Source: Atopostipes sp963558565 | Lineage (GTDB): Bacteria > Bacillota > Bacilli > Lactobacillales > Carnobacteriaceae_A | NCBI GenBank assembly: GCA_963558565.1 | Contig: CAUWGX010000002.1 | Span: 62,001-126,000 of the forward strand | Direction: 5' to 3' | DNA length: 64,000 nt | Part shown: one piece after another, positions 25,587-34,577 of the stretch | Layout: each line of letters starts with the position of its first letter | How positions within the stretch are numbered: position 1 is the first letter of the stretch | The notes under the pieces: model-generated | The model's database searches: none | Told to the model about the DNA's origin: nothing | The model's input: the letters and a program-made list of their open reading frames with translations, nothing else | Position numbers and translations under genes: made by a program

Positions 25587-27230
25587 ATGAAAAAACAAAA
25601 GCTCTTATTACCCATTTTAACAATCTTACTGTTACTGCTTAGTGCTTGTGCGGAAGAATTGCCCGATGTATCTTCCAATACTGCAACCGAGGAAAATACG
25701 CTCGATATTGCTAATGATGAGGATACTTTAATTATTGGGGTTTCAAATAATATCGATTCTTTCAATCCGTTTTATAAAAACGGCCTTGTGTCGACATATG
25801 CGCAAAGATTTTTTTACGAAACGCTATTAAATATGGAAGGTCCCACAGAATTTGAGCCCCGTTTAGGAGAATTTACGACCGAAGATAATCAAACATTTTT
25901 ACTTACTTTAGTCGAAGATGCAACTTGGAGCGATGGGGAGCCGATTACAACGGAAGATGTCGCGTTTACAATCAATACTATCGCTGATCCAGAGGCTTTA
26001 ACTTCATTAGCGATGAATGTCGCCATGATTGAAGGAACAGATGATTCAGGTAAACGGGTAGAAGACCAGGAAGAATTAGCGGGTTTAACGATCCTTGACG
26101 ATTATACAATGGAGATTCAAACAAAAGAACCCGTGGATCTCAATTATCTTTCAGAATTTTTAGGCTTTTCGGTCCTCATTACGCCCGAACATATCTTTGG
26201 TGAATTTGAGCCCGCAGAGATGCACACCGCAGAACCTGCTTTACATCCGACGGTTACAGGAGGTCCTTACCAATTTGTAGAAAACAAAGAAGATAACTAT
26301 CTACATTTAACGGCGAATGAAAATTATTATCGGGGAGCGCCACACATTCAAGATATTTACTTAAGAGTCCTCGATGGGGTTTCGATTGTGACTGAATTAC
26401 AAGCAGGAAACATCGATATGACCGCTGGCGCTGGAATTGGCGTGGTTCCTGATGAAGATATTCCTTTAATTCAAGAAGTCGAACATCTCACCGTTGAAAG
26501 TTCAATCGGAAATGGCATTCAATATATGACCATCAATCATGATCGTGAACGATTCGCCGACCCTCAAGTCCGCCGCGCCTTGGCTTACGCAATTGATCAA
26601 GAATTAGCGTTTGAAAATTTACTACATGGCAATGGTGAAATTACAGAAACCATCTATACTTCGATGAATCCTTATAAAAATGAAACGATTGAAAGGATTC
26701 CTTATGATCCTGAAGAAGCCAAACGTCTTTTGGAAGCCGCTCATTTTGACTTTAATGAACCGGTACAAATGGTTGTACCTACTGGCAATGTAGCGCGCGA
26801 ACAGATGGCTGATTTAACGCAACAATGGCTACAAGATATAGGCGTTACAGTCGAACAAGAACGTTATGACTTCACCACTTGGTTAAATACGGTACGCGTA
26901 GGGAATTTCGATATCGGTTTTGTTGGTCTTTCTCATACGTATGAACCCGACGTCCACAATCAATTCGGTACAGGCGGTGCCTCAAATTATGGCAGCATAT
27001 CAGACCCTGTATTGGAACAGTATTTGGAAGAAGGAAATAAAGGGATCTCGTTTGAAGAAAGAAAGCCCATCTACGATGAGATGCAAGAATATTTTGCAGA
27101 GACCCTACCCGCGATCCCCCTCTATACGGAAGCAGAATATATCATCAAAGATCAACAGTTAGTGGGTGGAGCAAAACCATTTTTCCAAGCAACAACAAAC
27201 GATGTACACGAATGGTATTTTGAAGAATAA
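25587..27230 (+). CDS. oppA: Oligopeptide-binding lipoprotein
   Basis: Solute-binding protein family 5, 547 residues from the ATG at 25587 (RBS AAAGGTGG). The signal peptide ends in the lipobox LLSAC, so Cys19 should be lipidated and hold the protein on the outer membrane face. Family-5 features include WSDGEPITTEDVAFT and the long closed-lobe segments up to the C-terminus. It starts 13 bases after oppC. The related protein at 29584 shares its order and many motifs, so the two are paralogues that may widen the peptide range. Confidence 0.95.
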   Translation: MKKQKLLLPILTILLLLLSACAEELPDVSSNTATEENTLDIANDEDTLIIGVSNNIDSFNPFYKNGLVSTYAQRFFYETLLNMEGPTEFEPRLGEFTTEDNQTFLLTLVEDATWSDGEPITTEDVAFTINTIADPEALTSLAMNVAMIEGTDDSGKRVEDQEELAGLTILDDYTMEIQTKEPVDLNYLSEFLGFSVLITPEHIFGEFEPAEMHTAEPALHPTVTGGPYQFVENKEDNYLHLTANENYYRGAPHIQDIYLRVLDGVSIVTELQAGNIDMTAGAGIGVVPDEDIPLIQEVEHLTVESSIGNGIQYMTINHDRERFADPQVRRALAYAIDQELAFENLLHGNGEITETIYTSMNPYKNETIERIPYDPEEAKRLLEAAHFDFNEPVQMVVPTGNVAREQMADLTQQWLQDIGVTVEQERYDFTTWLNTVRVGNFDIGFVGLSHTYEPDVHNQFGTGGASNYGSISDPVLEQYLEEGNKGISFEERKPIYDEMQEYFAETLPAIPLYTEAEYIIKDQQLVGGAKPFFQATTNDVHEWYFEE

Positions 27231-27274
27231 GAACGATAGATCAACCATTTTAGACAATAAAGAAGAGGTGGAAT

Positions 27275-28354
27275 ATGTCGAAAGAAACAATATTAGAAGT
27301 AAAGAATTTAGCAATCTCTTTTAAAACATTTGACGGGAAAGTTAAGGCCGTTCGCGGTGTGAATTTTGACCTCAAGCGGGGTGAGATACTAGCGATTGTT
27401 GGTGAATCAGGTTCAGGAAAATCCGTCTCAACGAAAGCTATTAATGGCTTGTTGCCTAAAAAGAATACGGTCATTGAAAGCGGCGAAATTCTTTTTAACG
27501 GAAAAGATTTATTAAAAATATCAGAAACAGAAATGGAAAAAATCCGCGGTAAAGATATTTCTATGATTTTCCAAGATCCGATGACTTCATTGAACCCGAC
27601 GTTATCTGTCGGCAAACAAATCGCAGAACCGATGATTAAACATTTAGATTATACCAAAGAAAAAGCCCTTGAACGTGCCATTGAATGGATGCGACTCGTA
27701 GGGATTAAAAACCCAGAAGAAACCCATAAACACTTTCCGCATCAGTTTTCAGGAGGAATGCGGCAACGAGTCATGATTGCGATCGCCCTCGCCTGCGAGC
27801 CTAAAATACTTATTGCCGATGAACCAACGACAGCTTTAGATGTGACGATTCAAGCTCAAATTTTAGAAATTATGAATGAGTTAAAAGATGAGATCGAGAC
27901 TTCAATCATTTTTATTACTCATGATTTAGGCGTCGTCGCTCAAATGGCTAACCGGATTGCTGTAATGTATGCTGGTCAGATTGTCGAGATTGGAACGGAT
28001 GATGAAATTTTCTATAATCCGAAGCATCCGTACACCTGGGGCTTACTCGCTTCCATTCCAAGTGTAGAGGAAAGCCAGACAGAGCTTTATACCATCCCCG
28101 GTTCACCTCCGAATTTATTATACGAGCCAAAAGGTGACGCTTTTGCTCCTAGAAATGCATTTGCTTTAAAGATTGATTTTATGGAAGAACCAGACATGTT
28201 TAAAGTATCAGAGACGCATTACGCAAAAACTTGGTTACTACATCCTGATTCGCCTAAAGTAAAGCCGCCGGAAAGCATTCAAAAACGAAATGAAAAATTT
28301 TTAGCTTTACACCCAGAAAAAGCAGCCCTAGTTGGAGGTGGTCTCCATGGTTAA
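27275..28354 (+). CDS. oppD: Oligopeptide ABC transporter ATP-binding protein
   Basis: ATPase of 359 residues: Walker A GESGSGKS, Q-loop MIFQDPMTSLNP, signature FSGGMRQRVMIAIAL, Walker B ILIADEPTTALD and a C-terminal oligopeptide transporter extension (about 255-359). RBS AGAGGTGG precedes the ATG. The C-terminal part has CXC-poor sequence, without the cysteine cluster that some OppD proteins bear. It overlaps oppF by 8 bp. Confidence 0.95.
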   Translation: MSKETILEVKNLAISFKTFDGKVKAVRGVNFDLKRGEILAIVGESGSGKSVSTKAINGLLPKKNTVIESGEILFNGKDLLKISETEMEKIRGKDISMIFQDPMTSLNPTLSVGKQIAEPMIKHLDYTKEKALERAIEWMRLVGIKNPEETHKHFPHQFSGGMRQRVMIAIALACEPKILIADEPTTALDVTIQAQILEIMNELKDEIETSIIFITHDLGVVAQMANRIAVMYAGQIVEIGTDDEIFYNPKHPYTWGLLASIPSVEESQTELYTIPGSPPNLLYEPKGDAFAPRNAFALKIDFMEEPDMFKVSETHYAKTWLLHPDSPKVKPPESIQKRNEKFLALHPEKAALVGGGLHG

Positions 28355-29309
28355 ACAAGAAAAGAAAACCATGATTGAAGTAAGAAATTTAAAGAAATAT
28401 TTTAACGCCGGAAAAAAGGATGAGGTCAAAGCAATTGACGATATCTCTTTTAATATTTACGAAGGAGAAACCTTTGGCCTGGTGGGAGAATCAGGAAGCG
28501 GCAAATCAACAACTGGTCGCACGCTCCTCAAGTTAGAAGAAATGACGTCCGGGGAAGTTTTATTTAAAGGACAAAATATTGAAGAGGTCCGTAAGCGTAA
28601 AGAATTATTAGATTTTCGGAATGCAATGCAAATGATTTTCCAAGATCCTTACGCCTCTTTGAATCCTCGGTTAACAGTTGGGAATACGATAAAAGGTGCG
28701 CTCGATGTGCATCATATCGGAGAAAGTCGTCAAGCACGAGAGCAAATGGTCAAAGAGCTCATTCAAGCCGTTGGTTTGGATCCTTCTTTCACCAACCGGT
28801 ACCCTAAAGAATTATCAGGCGGGCAATGTCAGCGTGTGGGAATTGCTCGTGCGTTAGCCGTAGAACCTGAGCTCATTATCGCAGATGAAGCAATCTCCGC
28901 TTTGGACGTCTCCATTCAAGCGCAGGTCGTTAATTTATTGATCGAGTTAAAGGACAGTATGAATTTAACTTATTTATTTATCGCGCATGATTTATCGATG
29001 GTCCGTTTCATCAGTGACCGTATCGGGGTGATGAACAGTGGGAAGCTCCTTGAGGTTGCGCCTTCTAATGAATTATATAAAGCGCCTCTCCATCCTTATA
29101 CAGAGTCGTTGTTATCCGCCATCCCTGTCGCTGATCCTGAAGAAGAAAGATATCGAGAACGAGTCAGCTATGATCGCTCCACCCATCAGTACGCAGACAA
29201 CGAAGAAGCGGCTATGTATGAAATTGCACCCGAGCATTTTGTTTACTGCCATGCAGACGAAATTGAAGATTATCAAGCTAAATATGAACAATTACTACAA
29301 AATGCTTAA
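28347..29309 (+). CDS. oppF: Oligopeptide ABC transporter ATP-binding protein
   Basis: Second ATPase, 320 residues: Walker A GESGSGKST, Q-loop MIFQDPYASLNPR, signature LSGGQCQRVGIARAL, Walker B LIIADEAISALD (Ala-Ile in place of Pro-Thr, often seen in OppF) and the C-terminal extension. The ATG at 28347 has GGAGG 8 bases upstream within the end of oppD; a TTG at 28332 is less likely. Last gene of oppBCADF. Confidence 0.95.
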   Translation: MVKQEKKTMIEVRNLKKYFNAGKKDEVKAIDDISFNIYEGETFGLVGESGSGKSTTGRTLLKLEEMTSGEVLFKGQNIEEVRKRKELLDFRNAMQMIFQDPYASLNPRLTVGNTIKGALDVHHIGESRQAREQMVKELIQAVGLDPSFTNRYPKELSGGQCQRVGIARALAVEPELIIADEAISALDVSIQAQVVNLLIELKDSMNLTYLFIAHDLSMVRFISDRIGVMNSGKLLEVAPSNELYKAPLHPYTESLLSAIPVADPEEERYRERVSYDRSTHQYADNEEAAMYEIAPEHFVYCHADEIEDYQAKYEQLLQNA

Positions 29310-29383
29310 TAAGTATTGTAAAAGAAAATTCAATTTGTTAACATTAGAATATCATTAAAAAACAATTAAAAAGAGGTCATCCC

Positions 29384-29434
29384 ATGAAATCATTTAAAGT
29401 CTTCCAAAATAATTTAGTCATTATTATTAAATAA
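29384..29434 (+). CDS. Leader peptide of opp attenuator 2 (16 residues)
   Basis: A 16-codon reading frame, MKSFKVFQNNLVIIIK, begins 7 bases after AGAGG (29372-29376) and ends with TAA at 29432-29434. It carries consecutive Leu-Val-Ile-Ile-Ile codons, as branched-chain leader peptides do. The first hairpin strand begins two bases after the stop codon. No clear promoter stands directly ahead, so it may be reached by transcripts from oppF. Confidence 0.55.
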   Translation: MKSFKVFQNNLVIIIK

Positions 29435-29436
29435 TC

Positions 29437-29548
29437 GGACTTATACTCATTAGATTTTCTAATGCTGGTAGGTCCTATTCGACTTTGATTGAAAGAATGG
29501 GACGCACTAGAGCCCCATTCATTAGCGAATGGCGGCTCTTTTTATTTT
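29437..29548 (+). promoter_or_regulatory. Attenuator 2 upstream of the second oppA (five pairing segments)
   Basis: Segments: 1 = GGACTTA and CATTAG (29437-29453), 2 = CTAATG and TAGGTCC (29459-29475), 2' = TCCTATTC (29473-29480), 3 = GAATGGGA (29495-29502), 4 = CCCATTC (29514-29520), 5 = GAATG and GGCTCT (29527-29539). Pairings 1:2, 2':3, 3:4 and the terminator AGAGCC..CATTC/GAATG..GGCTCT with a T run to 29548 are mutually exclusive in the same order as in attenuator 1. Shared words with attenuator 1 are CCTATT after hairpin 1 and AATGGGAC. Confidence 0.62.
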
Positions 29549-29583
29549 AATGAAATTGCTGATCTATGGAAAGGAGAAGTTCA

Positions 29584-31245
29584 ATGAAACAACTTAAGAG
29601 GTGGTCTTTGCTCATTTTTGCTTTTACTTTTAGTTTATTTTTATTTGCCTGTGGGGAGGAATTACCCGATCTCAGTGAAAATGCTGAAAGTGAAGCTGCT
29701 GCAACCAAAGAATTAGATATCGATTCTTTAGGAGACGATGTCTTGATTATCGGCATGTCCAATGCCCCTAGTTCGCAAAATCCTTTTTTCGCTCAAGGAG
29801 CTTCCGAACAATGGGCCATGAAATTTTTCTATGAAACGCTATTAAATCAAACAAGTGCCACAGAATTTGTGCCGCGATTGGGCGAATTTGAAACTGAAGA
29901 TAATCAAACGTTCACTGTTCGTTTAGACCCTGCAGCCCATTGGACCGATGGCGAACCGGTTGTAGCTGAAGACGTAGCTTTTACGCTGAACACGATTGCT
30001 CATCCAGATACGCTAACTTCGATGGCTGCCAAAATTGGCATGCTCGAAGGGACCGATGATGCAGGTAAAATGGCTGAAGGAATGGAGGAGTTACCAGGAG
30101 TCCAAGTGATCGATGAGCATACCTTAGAATTAACCACCAAAGAACCCGTGGATATCAATTATATTTCTGAATTCCTTGGAACTGGAGTGATTATCGCACC
30201 GGAACATGTTTTTGGAGATATTCCAAAAGCTGAATTACATACTTCCGAGCCCGCAACAAATCCATCTGTGTTTAATGGTGCCTATGAATTTGTTGAATAT
30301 CAAGATGAAAACTATCTCCACATGACTGCAAACGAGGACTATTATCGTGGCGCTCCAAAAATTAAAGACATCTATATCCGAGTCTTGTCGAATGAAGCGA
30401 TGGTTACAGAATTGCAAGCTGGCAGCATTGATATGATTTCTCAAGGTGGTTTTGGAGATATTCCACACCATAATATTCCACTGGTTGAAGCCGAAGAAAA
30501 TCTGGTCGTCGAAAAAGGAGCAAGTCCTAATGTGCAATACCTCGTCATTAATCATGAGGATCCACGCTTTGAAGATGTTCGAGTGCGACAAGCCTTTGCA
30601 CATGCGATAGATTTTGAAATGTCGGTAGAGAATCTATTGCTTGGAAACGGTGAAACTCTACCCGCTTCTTATTATTCGGAGAATAGTTATCAAGATGAAA
30701 GCCTAGAACCTTATCCATACGATCCTGAAAAAGCCAAAGAATTGCTGGAAGAAGCAGATTTTGACTTTAGTCAACCTGTGGAGTTAGGGGTGCCGACAGG
30801 AAACACCATTCGCGAACAAAATGCTGATTTAGTTCAACAAGGACTAGAAGCGCTTGGGTTAGAAGTCGTTCAAACACAATATGACTTTACCACTTGGATG
30901 AGCTTTTTACGGGACGGAGACTTTGACATTGGAATGTACGGCATGGGTCACGATTATGATCCAGATATTACTGCTTTTGTCGGGACAGGTGGTGCTTCTA
31001 ACCATGCAAATTATAGTTCAGAGGAAATGGATGCTCTACTAGTCGCCGGTATCGAAGAGGTTGATCCTGAGCTTCGTTATCCTATTTACCAAGAAGTGCA
31101 AGAACTCTTTAAAGAAGACCTACCAGCCATCCCACTCTATAGTGAAGCTGTCTACTCCGTCCAAAATAAAAATCTAAAAGGCGGTATTCAAGCATTTCAC
31201 CCGGCCTCTTTAGTAGACCTTCACGAATGGGAATTTGTAGAATAA
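29584..31245 (+). CDS. Oligopeptide-binding lipoprotein, second copy
   Basis: Solute-binding protein family 5, 553 residues from the ATG at 29584, which has AAGGAG 7 bases upstream. Signal peptide with lipobox LFAC. It matches the oppA at 25587 through most of its length (EELPDLS, WTDGEPVVAEDVAFTLNTIA in part, YRGAP.I.DIY.RVL, YDFTTW, GTGGASN), a clear paralogue. It follows attenuator 2, so it can be controlled apart from oppBCADF, whose membrane parts it must use. It may favour different peptides. Confidence 0.93.
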   Translation: MKQLKRWSLLIFAFTFSLFLFACGEELPDLSENAESEAAATKELDIDSLGDDVLIIGMSNAPSSQNPFFAQGASEQWAMKFFYETLLNQTSATEFVPRLGEFETEDNQTFTVRLDPAAHWTDGEPVVAEDVAFTLNTIAHPDTLTSMAAKIGMLEGTDDAGKMAEGMEELPGVQVIDEHTLELTTKEPVDINYISEFLGTGVIIAPEHVFGDIPKAELHTSEPATNPSVFNGAYEFVEYQDENYLHMTANEDYYRGAPKIKDIYIRVLSNEAMVTELQAGSIDMISQGGFGDIPHHNIPLVEAEENLVVEKGASPNVQYLVINHEDPRFEDVRVRQAFAHAIDFEMSVENLLLGNGETLPASYYSENSYQDESLEPYPYDPEKAKELLEEADFDFSQPVELGVPTGNTIREQNADLVQQGLEALGLEVVQTQYDFTTWMSFLRDGDFDIGMYGMGHDYDPDITAFVGTGGASNHANYSSEEMDALLVAGIEEVDPELRYPIYQEVQELFKEDLPAIPLYSEAVYSVQNKNLKGGIQAFHPASLVDLHEWEFVE

Positions 31246-31284
31246 AACGAATAAATTTTTTAAGCATTAGAAAGGAAAATATTC

Positions 31285-32655
31285 ATGTCAGAAAAAATAT
31301 CTTTAGAAGAAGTCCAACAGTTAGTCGAAGGAAATAAAAAGGCCTTTGAAGAATTTTTAGCGCTAGAAAGTGTCTCTACTCAAGGACGCCAACTGCAAGA
31401 AACCGCCGAATATGTTGCAAGCATGTTTGAAGATTTAGGCGGCGAGGCGCGGATCTTAGATGATTTAAATAATAGTTTCCCATTAGTTTATGGTTTTTTT
31501 GAAGCAGGTCCTGGTGGAAATAAAGAAAAAACGATTCTTTTCTATAATCACTATGATGTACAACCTGAAGAACCTTTAGCTGAATGGGAAACTCCTCCTT
31601 TTGAATTAACTAGAAAAGGAGATTTATTAGTCGCACGTGGCATTTCGGATGATAAAGGAGAATTAATGGCTCGCCTCTATGCTTTGAAATTATTACAGGA
31701 ATCCGAAGGTGGCCTCCCCGTCAATGTGAAATTTATTGTCGAAGGTGAAGAAGAAATTGGTAGCCCGAATATTGACGCGTATATTGAACAGTATGCGGAT
31801 CTGTTAGCAGCAGATGTTTGTTTCTGGGAAGGCGGCGGTAAAAACGCGGATGGAGATATTGTTCTTTCCGGTGGTATTAAAGGAATTGCTTACTTTGATG
31901 TCTGGGTAGATGGGGCCGATACCGATATCCATTCATCAAAAGGGGCAATCGTTGACAATGCCGCTTGGCGTTTAGTCCACGCTTTAGCTAGCCTCCGCAC
32001 ACCAGATAATGAAATTATTATTGATGGTTTTTATGATTTAATGACTGAACCGACTGATAAAGAACGAGAAGTAGTTCAAAAGATTCCATTTGACGAAGAA
32101 TCTGAAAAAGCGGTTTATGGTCTAAAACATCCTTTAATTACAGATGGATTAGACTATACTCCACAAGAAGCGCTTGTCTTCTACCCGACACTAACGATTA
32201 GTGGTTTGGAATCGGGTTACACAGATGAAGGAACAAAAACTGTCTTACCAAAAACAGCACGTGCGAAATTAGATTTCCGCTTAGTTCCTGGTTATACGGC
32301 TTCTGAAGTAGAAAAATTACTACGTGCTCATTTAGACGGACATGGTTTCGAGGATGTTCAAATTGAATTATTAACACAACTTGAACCTTTCCGTACAGAT
32401 TTAGAGGATCCATATGTCGATGTTGTAGTGGAAACGGCTGAAGAAGTTTATGGTGAAGGGAATGTTGTCCTCGAGCCAAACTCAGCTGGTGGTGGCCCGA
32501 TGTACGGTTTCGATAAATTTTTAAATGTGCCCGTCATGGGAACTGGCGTTGGCTGGGCAAAATCAGATGTGCACGCGCCCAATGAAAATATTCGTTTAGA
32601 AGATTTCTATCAAGGCATTGTTTATTTAGTGACAATGTTAAATAAATTAAAATAA
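31285..32655 (+). CDS. M20-family dipeptidase
   Basis: Zinc-dependent peptidase of 456 residues, longer than the two M20 proteins at the left end and closer to the carnosinase/CNDP-type dipeptidases. Motifs: FYNHYDVQPEEP, ARGISDDKGELMARL, VEGEEEIGSPN, and a late TGVGWAKSDVHAPNE with the last ligand His. RBS AAAGGA. It lies 39 bases after the second oppA and probably shares its transcript, which suggests it hydrolyses imported peptides. Confidence 0.9.
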   Translation: MSEKISLEEVQQLVEGNKKAFEEFLALESVSTQGRQLQETAEYVASMFEDLGGEARILDDLNNSFPLVYGFFEAGPGGNKEKTILFYNHYDVQPEEPLAEWETPPFELTRKGDLLVARGISDDKGELMARLYALKLLQESEGGLPVNVKFIVEGEEEIGSPNIDAYIEQYADLLAADVCFWEGGGKNADGDIVLSGGIKGIAYFDVWVDGADTDIHSSKGAIVDNAAWRLVHALASLRTPDNEIIIDGFYDLMTEPTDKEREVVQKIPFDEESEKAVYGLKHPLITDGLDYTPQEALVFYPTLTISGLESGYTDEGTKTVLPKTARAKLDFRLVPGYTASEVEKLLRAHLDGHGFEDVQIELLTQLEPFRTDLEDPYVDVVVETAEEVYGEGNVVLEPNSAGGGPMYGFDKFLNVPVMGTGVGWAKSDVHAPNENIRLEDFYQGIVYLVTMLNKLK

Positions 32656-32749
32656 GTGTTATAAGGGAAATAATGTCGATGAAAGAAGAAATTCATCGGC
32701 ATTATTTTTTGGCTTCTTATAAATAGAAGATTTCCTTTCTGCTTTTGTG

Positions 32750-33065
32750 TTTATTTCGCTGATATTCAATTTGAGCAGGATATTCTTCGTTTGTTTCGCT
32801 CAAATTCATTTTGAGCGAGATATTCTTCGTTTGTCTCGCTCTAATCTATTTTGAGCGAGATATCCACCGTTTGTTTCGCTCTAATTCATTTTGAGCGAGA
32901 TATTCACCGTTTGTTTCGCTCTAATCTATTTTAAGCGAGATATTCGCCGTTTATTTCGCTCTAATCCATTTTGAGCGAGATATTCGCCGTTTGTTTCGCT
33001 CTAATCTATTTTGAGCGAGATATTCGCCGTTTGTTTCGCTCTAATCCATTTTGAGCGAGATATTT
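32750..33065. repeat. Eight-unit 40-bp array of inverted heptamers (TTTCGCT/AGCGAGA family)
   Basis: Same family as the array at 22.9 kb. TTGAGCGAGA ends at 32820, 32860, 32900, 32940 (TTAAGCGAGA), 32980, 33020 and 33060, preceded by a degenerate copy ending at 32780; every interval is 40 bp. The unit is TTTCGCT, 13-bp spacer, AGCGAGA, 13-bp spacer. It fills most of 32656-33146, where no gene is seen. Confidence 0.93.
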
Positions 33066-33146
33066 CTATAAGTTAACGGATTCTCCTCACTTGAAGGATT
33101 TTCTTATGGTAAAATAGAGATAAAGAAACGGAGACGAGGTGAAACC

Positions 33147-33674
33147 ATGGATAATCTTTATATTGATAAAATTGAAAGTGATGTTTGGTCTGGTTATATT
33201 GTGGCGACGGATGATGGGTTAAGTTATGTCAGCCATGTCACGGATCATTTGAATGATGTTGTCAGCTGGCAGATGAAACATTTTCCGAATAGTAAATTAA
33301 TCTCTGACTCGGAACAAATAAAACCTTATACGAAACAATTTGAAGAGTACCTTGCTGGTAAGCGTAAAGTATTCGATCTACCAATAGATATTCAAGGAAC
33401 TGATTTTCAAAAGAAGGTTTGGGAGGCTTTATATCAAATCCCTTATGGAGAAACGGCTAGCTATCTCGAGATCGCAAAGGCAATCGGTCGTGATCAAAAA
33501 TCAGCGCAAGCAGTGGGAGGCGCTGTGGGAAGCAATCCCTTATCCATCGTTTGCCCATGTCATCGTGTAGTAGGAACTGATGGATCGCTGACTGGATATG
33601 GTGGCGGTCTAGAGAATAAAATCTCATTACTTAACCATGAAATCGAACATGCTGCTTCAGATCCCACCGTTTAA
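33147..33674 (+). CDS. ogt: Methylated-DNA--protein-cysteine methyltransferase
   Basis: Suicide DNA repair protein that takes the alkyl group from O6-alkylguanine. The 175-residue protein has the DNA-binding and active-site region with YGETASYLEIAKAIG and the acceptor motif PCHRVVG (Cys about 149), followed by LTGYGGGLENK. The N-terminal domain is of the short Ogt type. The start ATG follows GACGAGGTG. It is a single-gene unit ended by a strong terminator. Confidence 0.95.
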   Translation: MDNLYIDKIESDVWSGYIVATDDGLSYVSHVTDHLNDVVSWQMKHFPNSKLISDSEQIKPYTKQFEEYLAGKRKVFDLPIDIQGTDFQKKVWEALYQIPYGETASYLEIAKAIGRDQKSAQAVGGAVGSNPLSIVCPCHRVVGTDGSLTGYGGGLENKISLLNHEIEHAASDPTV

Positions 33675-33680
33675 TAATCG

Positions 33681-33733
33681 AAAAAACTTCCTTTTACAGA
33701 GACAGCACTCATTGTAAAAGGAAGTTTTATTTT
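33681..33733. terminator. Bidirectional terminator
   Basis: AACTTCCTTTTACA pairs perfectly with TGTAAAAGGAAGTT, flanked by A and T runs; serves ogt (+) and the CPBP gene (-). Confidence 0.9.
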
Positions 33734-34470
33734 TAAGTAATCGCGATGATTGTAATGAAACCTAACAGATTATTTAAGAAATGATAAACAATCGCTGCTT
33801 CAATCGTCCTTGTTTTCTTCGCAGCATAAGAGAAGATAAGGCCCATTCCAATATATGTATAAGCCGTGGTGATATGAGTCGGTCCATGGATGACACCAAA
33901 CAGGATAGCACTGATAATCGTACGCGTCCACGTCGTATCCAAGCGATCGCCAGGGAATAATATTAAACCTCTAAAGAGCAATTCCTCGGCAATGGGCGCG
34001 ACAATAACAATCATCACAAACATTACCCAAACCGGCACATAGCCAAAAAGAGATTCGATCGCCACTTGGTTCGCAGCTTCCGCCTCGCCAAATAAAAACA
34101 CGACGACAATATTTCCTAATAGATATAAGAGATAAGAAGTGGGAATATATTTTACCAAGAAAGACCAATCTTCTTTTGTTAAGCCTCGTAAAATGAAAGA
34201 TTTTCTTTTCCCGACTTGTTTTCTGTTAAATAATGGAATTTTCAACCAATAAACAACCAGTAAAGTAATCGGTAGACTGATAATCGTTCCGTAAACTGTC
34301 CCATCAATCGATATTTTAGTCAACATTTCAGGCGTTATGCCGTCTGTTGCTAATTCTGCGGAAAAAGATAAGACGAAAACAGCTACAATCTGCAGCACTA
34401 AAGATGAGGTTAAAATCATAAATAACCAATCTTTCCAATCATACTTGCGCAAAGGATAACCATCAAGCAT
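33733..34470 (-). CDS. CPBP-family intramembrane metalloprotease
   Basis: Membrane protein of 245 residues with about seven helices and the three CPBP (CAAX protease/Abi) motifs: EELLFRG in one helix, FGVIHG in the next, and a late HFLNN. In lactic acid bacteria such proteins often stand near bacteriocin loci and are tied to immunity, but no bacteriocin gene is seen here, so the substrate is open. RBS AAGGAG precedes the ATG. Confidence 0.88.
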   Translation of the reverse strand: MLDGYPLRKYDWKDWLFMILTSSLVLQIVAVFVLSFSAELATDGITPEMLTKISIDGTVYGTIISLPITLLVVYWLKIPLFNRKQVGKRKSFILRGLTKEDWSFLVKYIPTSYLLYLLGNIVVVFLFGEAEAANQVAIESLFGYVPVWVMFVMIVIVAPIAEELLFRGLILFPGDRLDTTWTRTIISAILFGVIHGPTHITTAYTYIGMGLIFSYAAKKTRTIEAAIVYHFLNNLLGFITIIAIT

Positions 34471-34540
34471 TCCATCCGCTCCTTTCTAATTCATAAGATA
34501 GATCCGTTTTATTATAACTAAAAAATATAGGGAATGAAAT

Positions 34541-34576
34541 AAAAAAGCGACTTGAATCACAAGCCGCTTTTATTTC
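34541..34576 (-). terminator. Terminator after the DUF1129 gene
   Basis: AAAAGCGGCTTG pairs with CAAGTCGCTTTT in the direction of the minus-strand genes, with a T run. Confidence 0.75.
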
Positions 34577-34577
34577 A

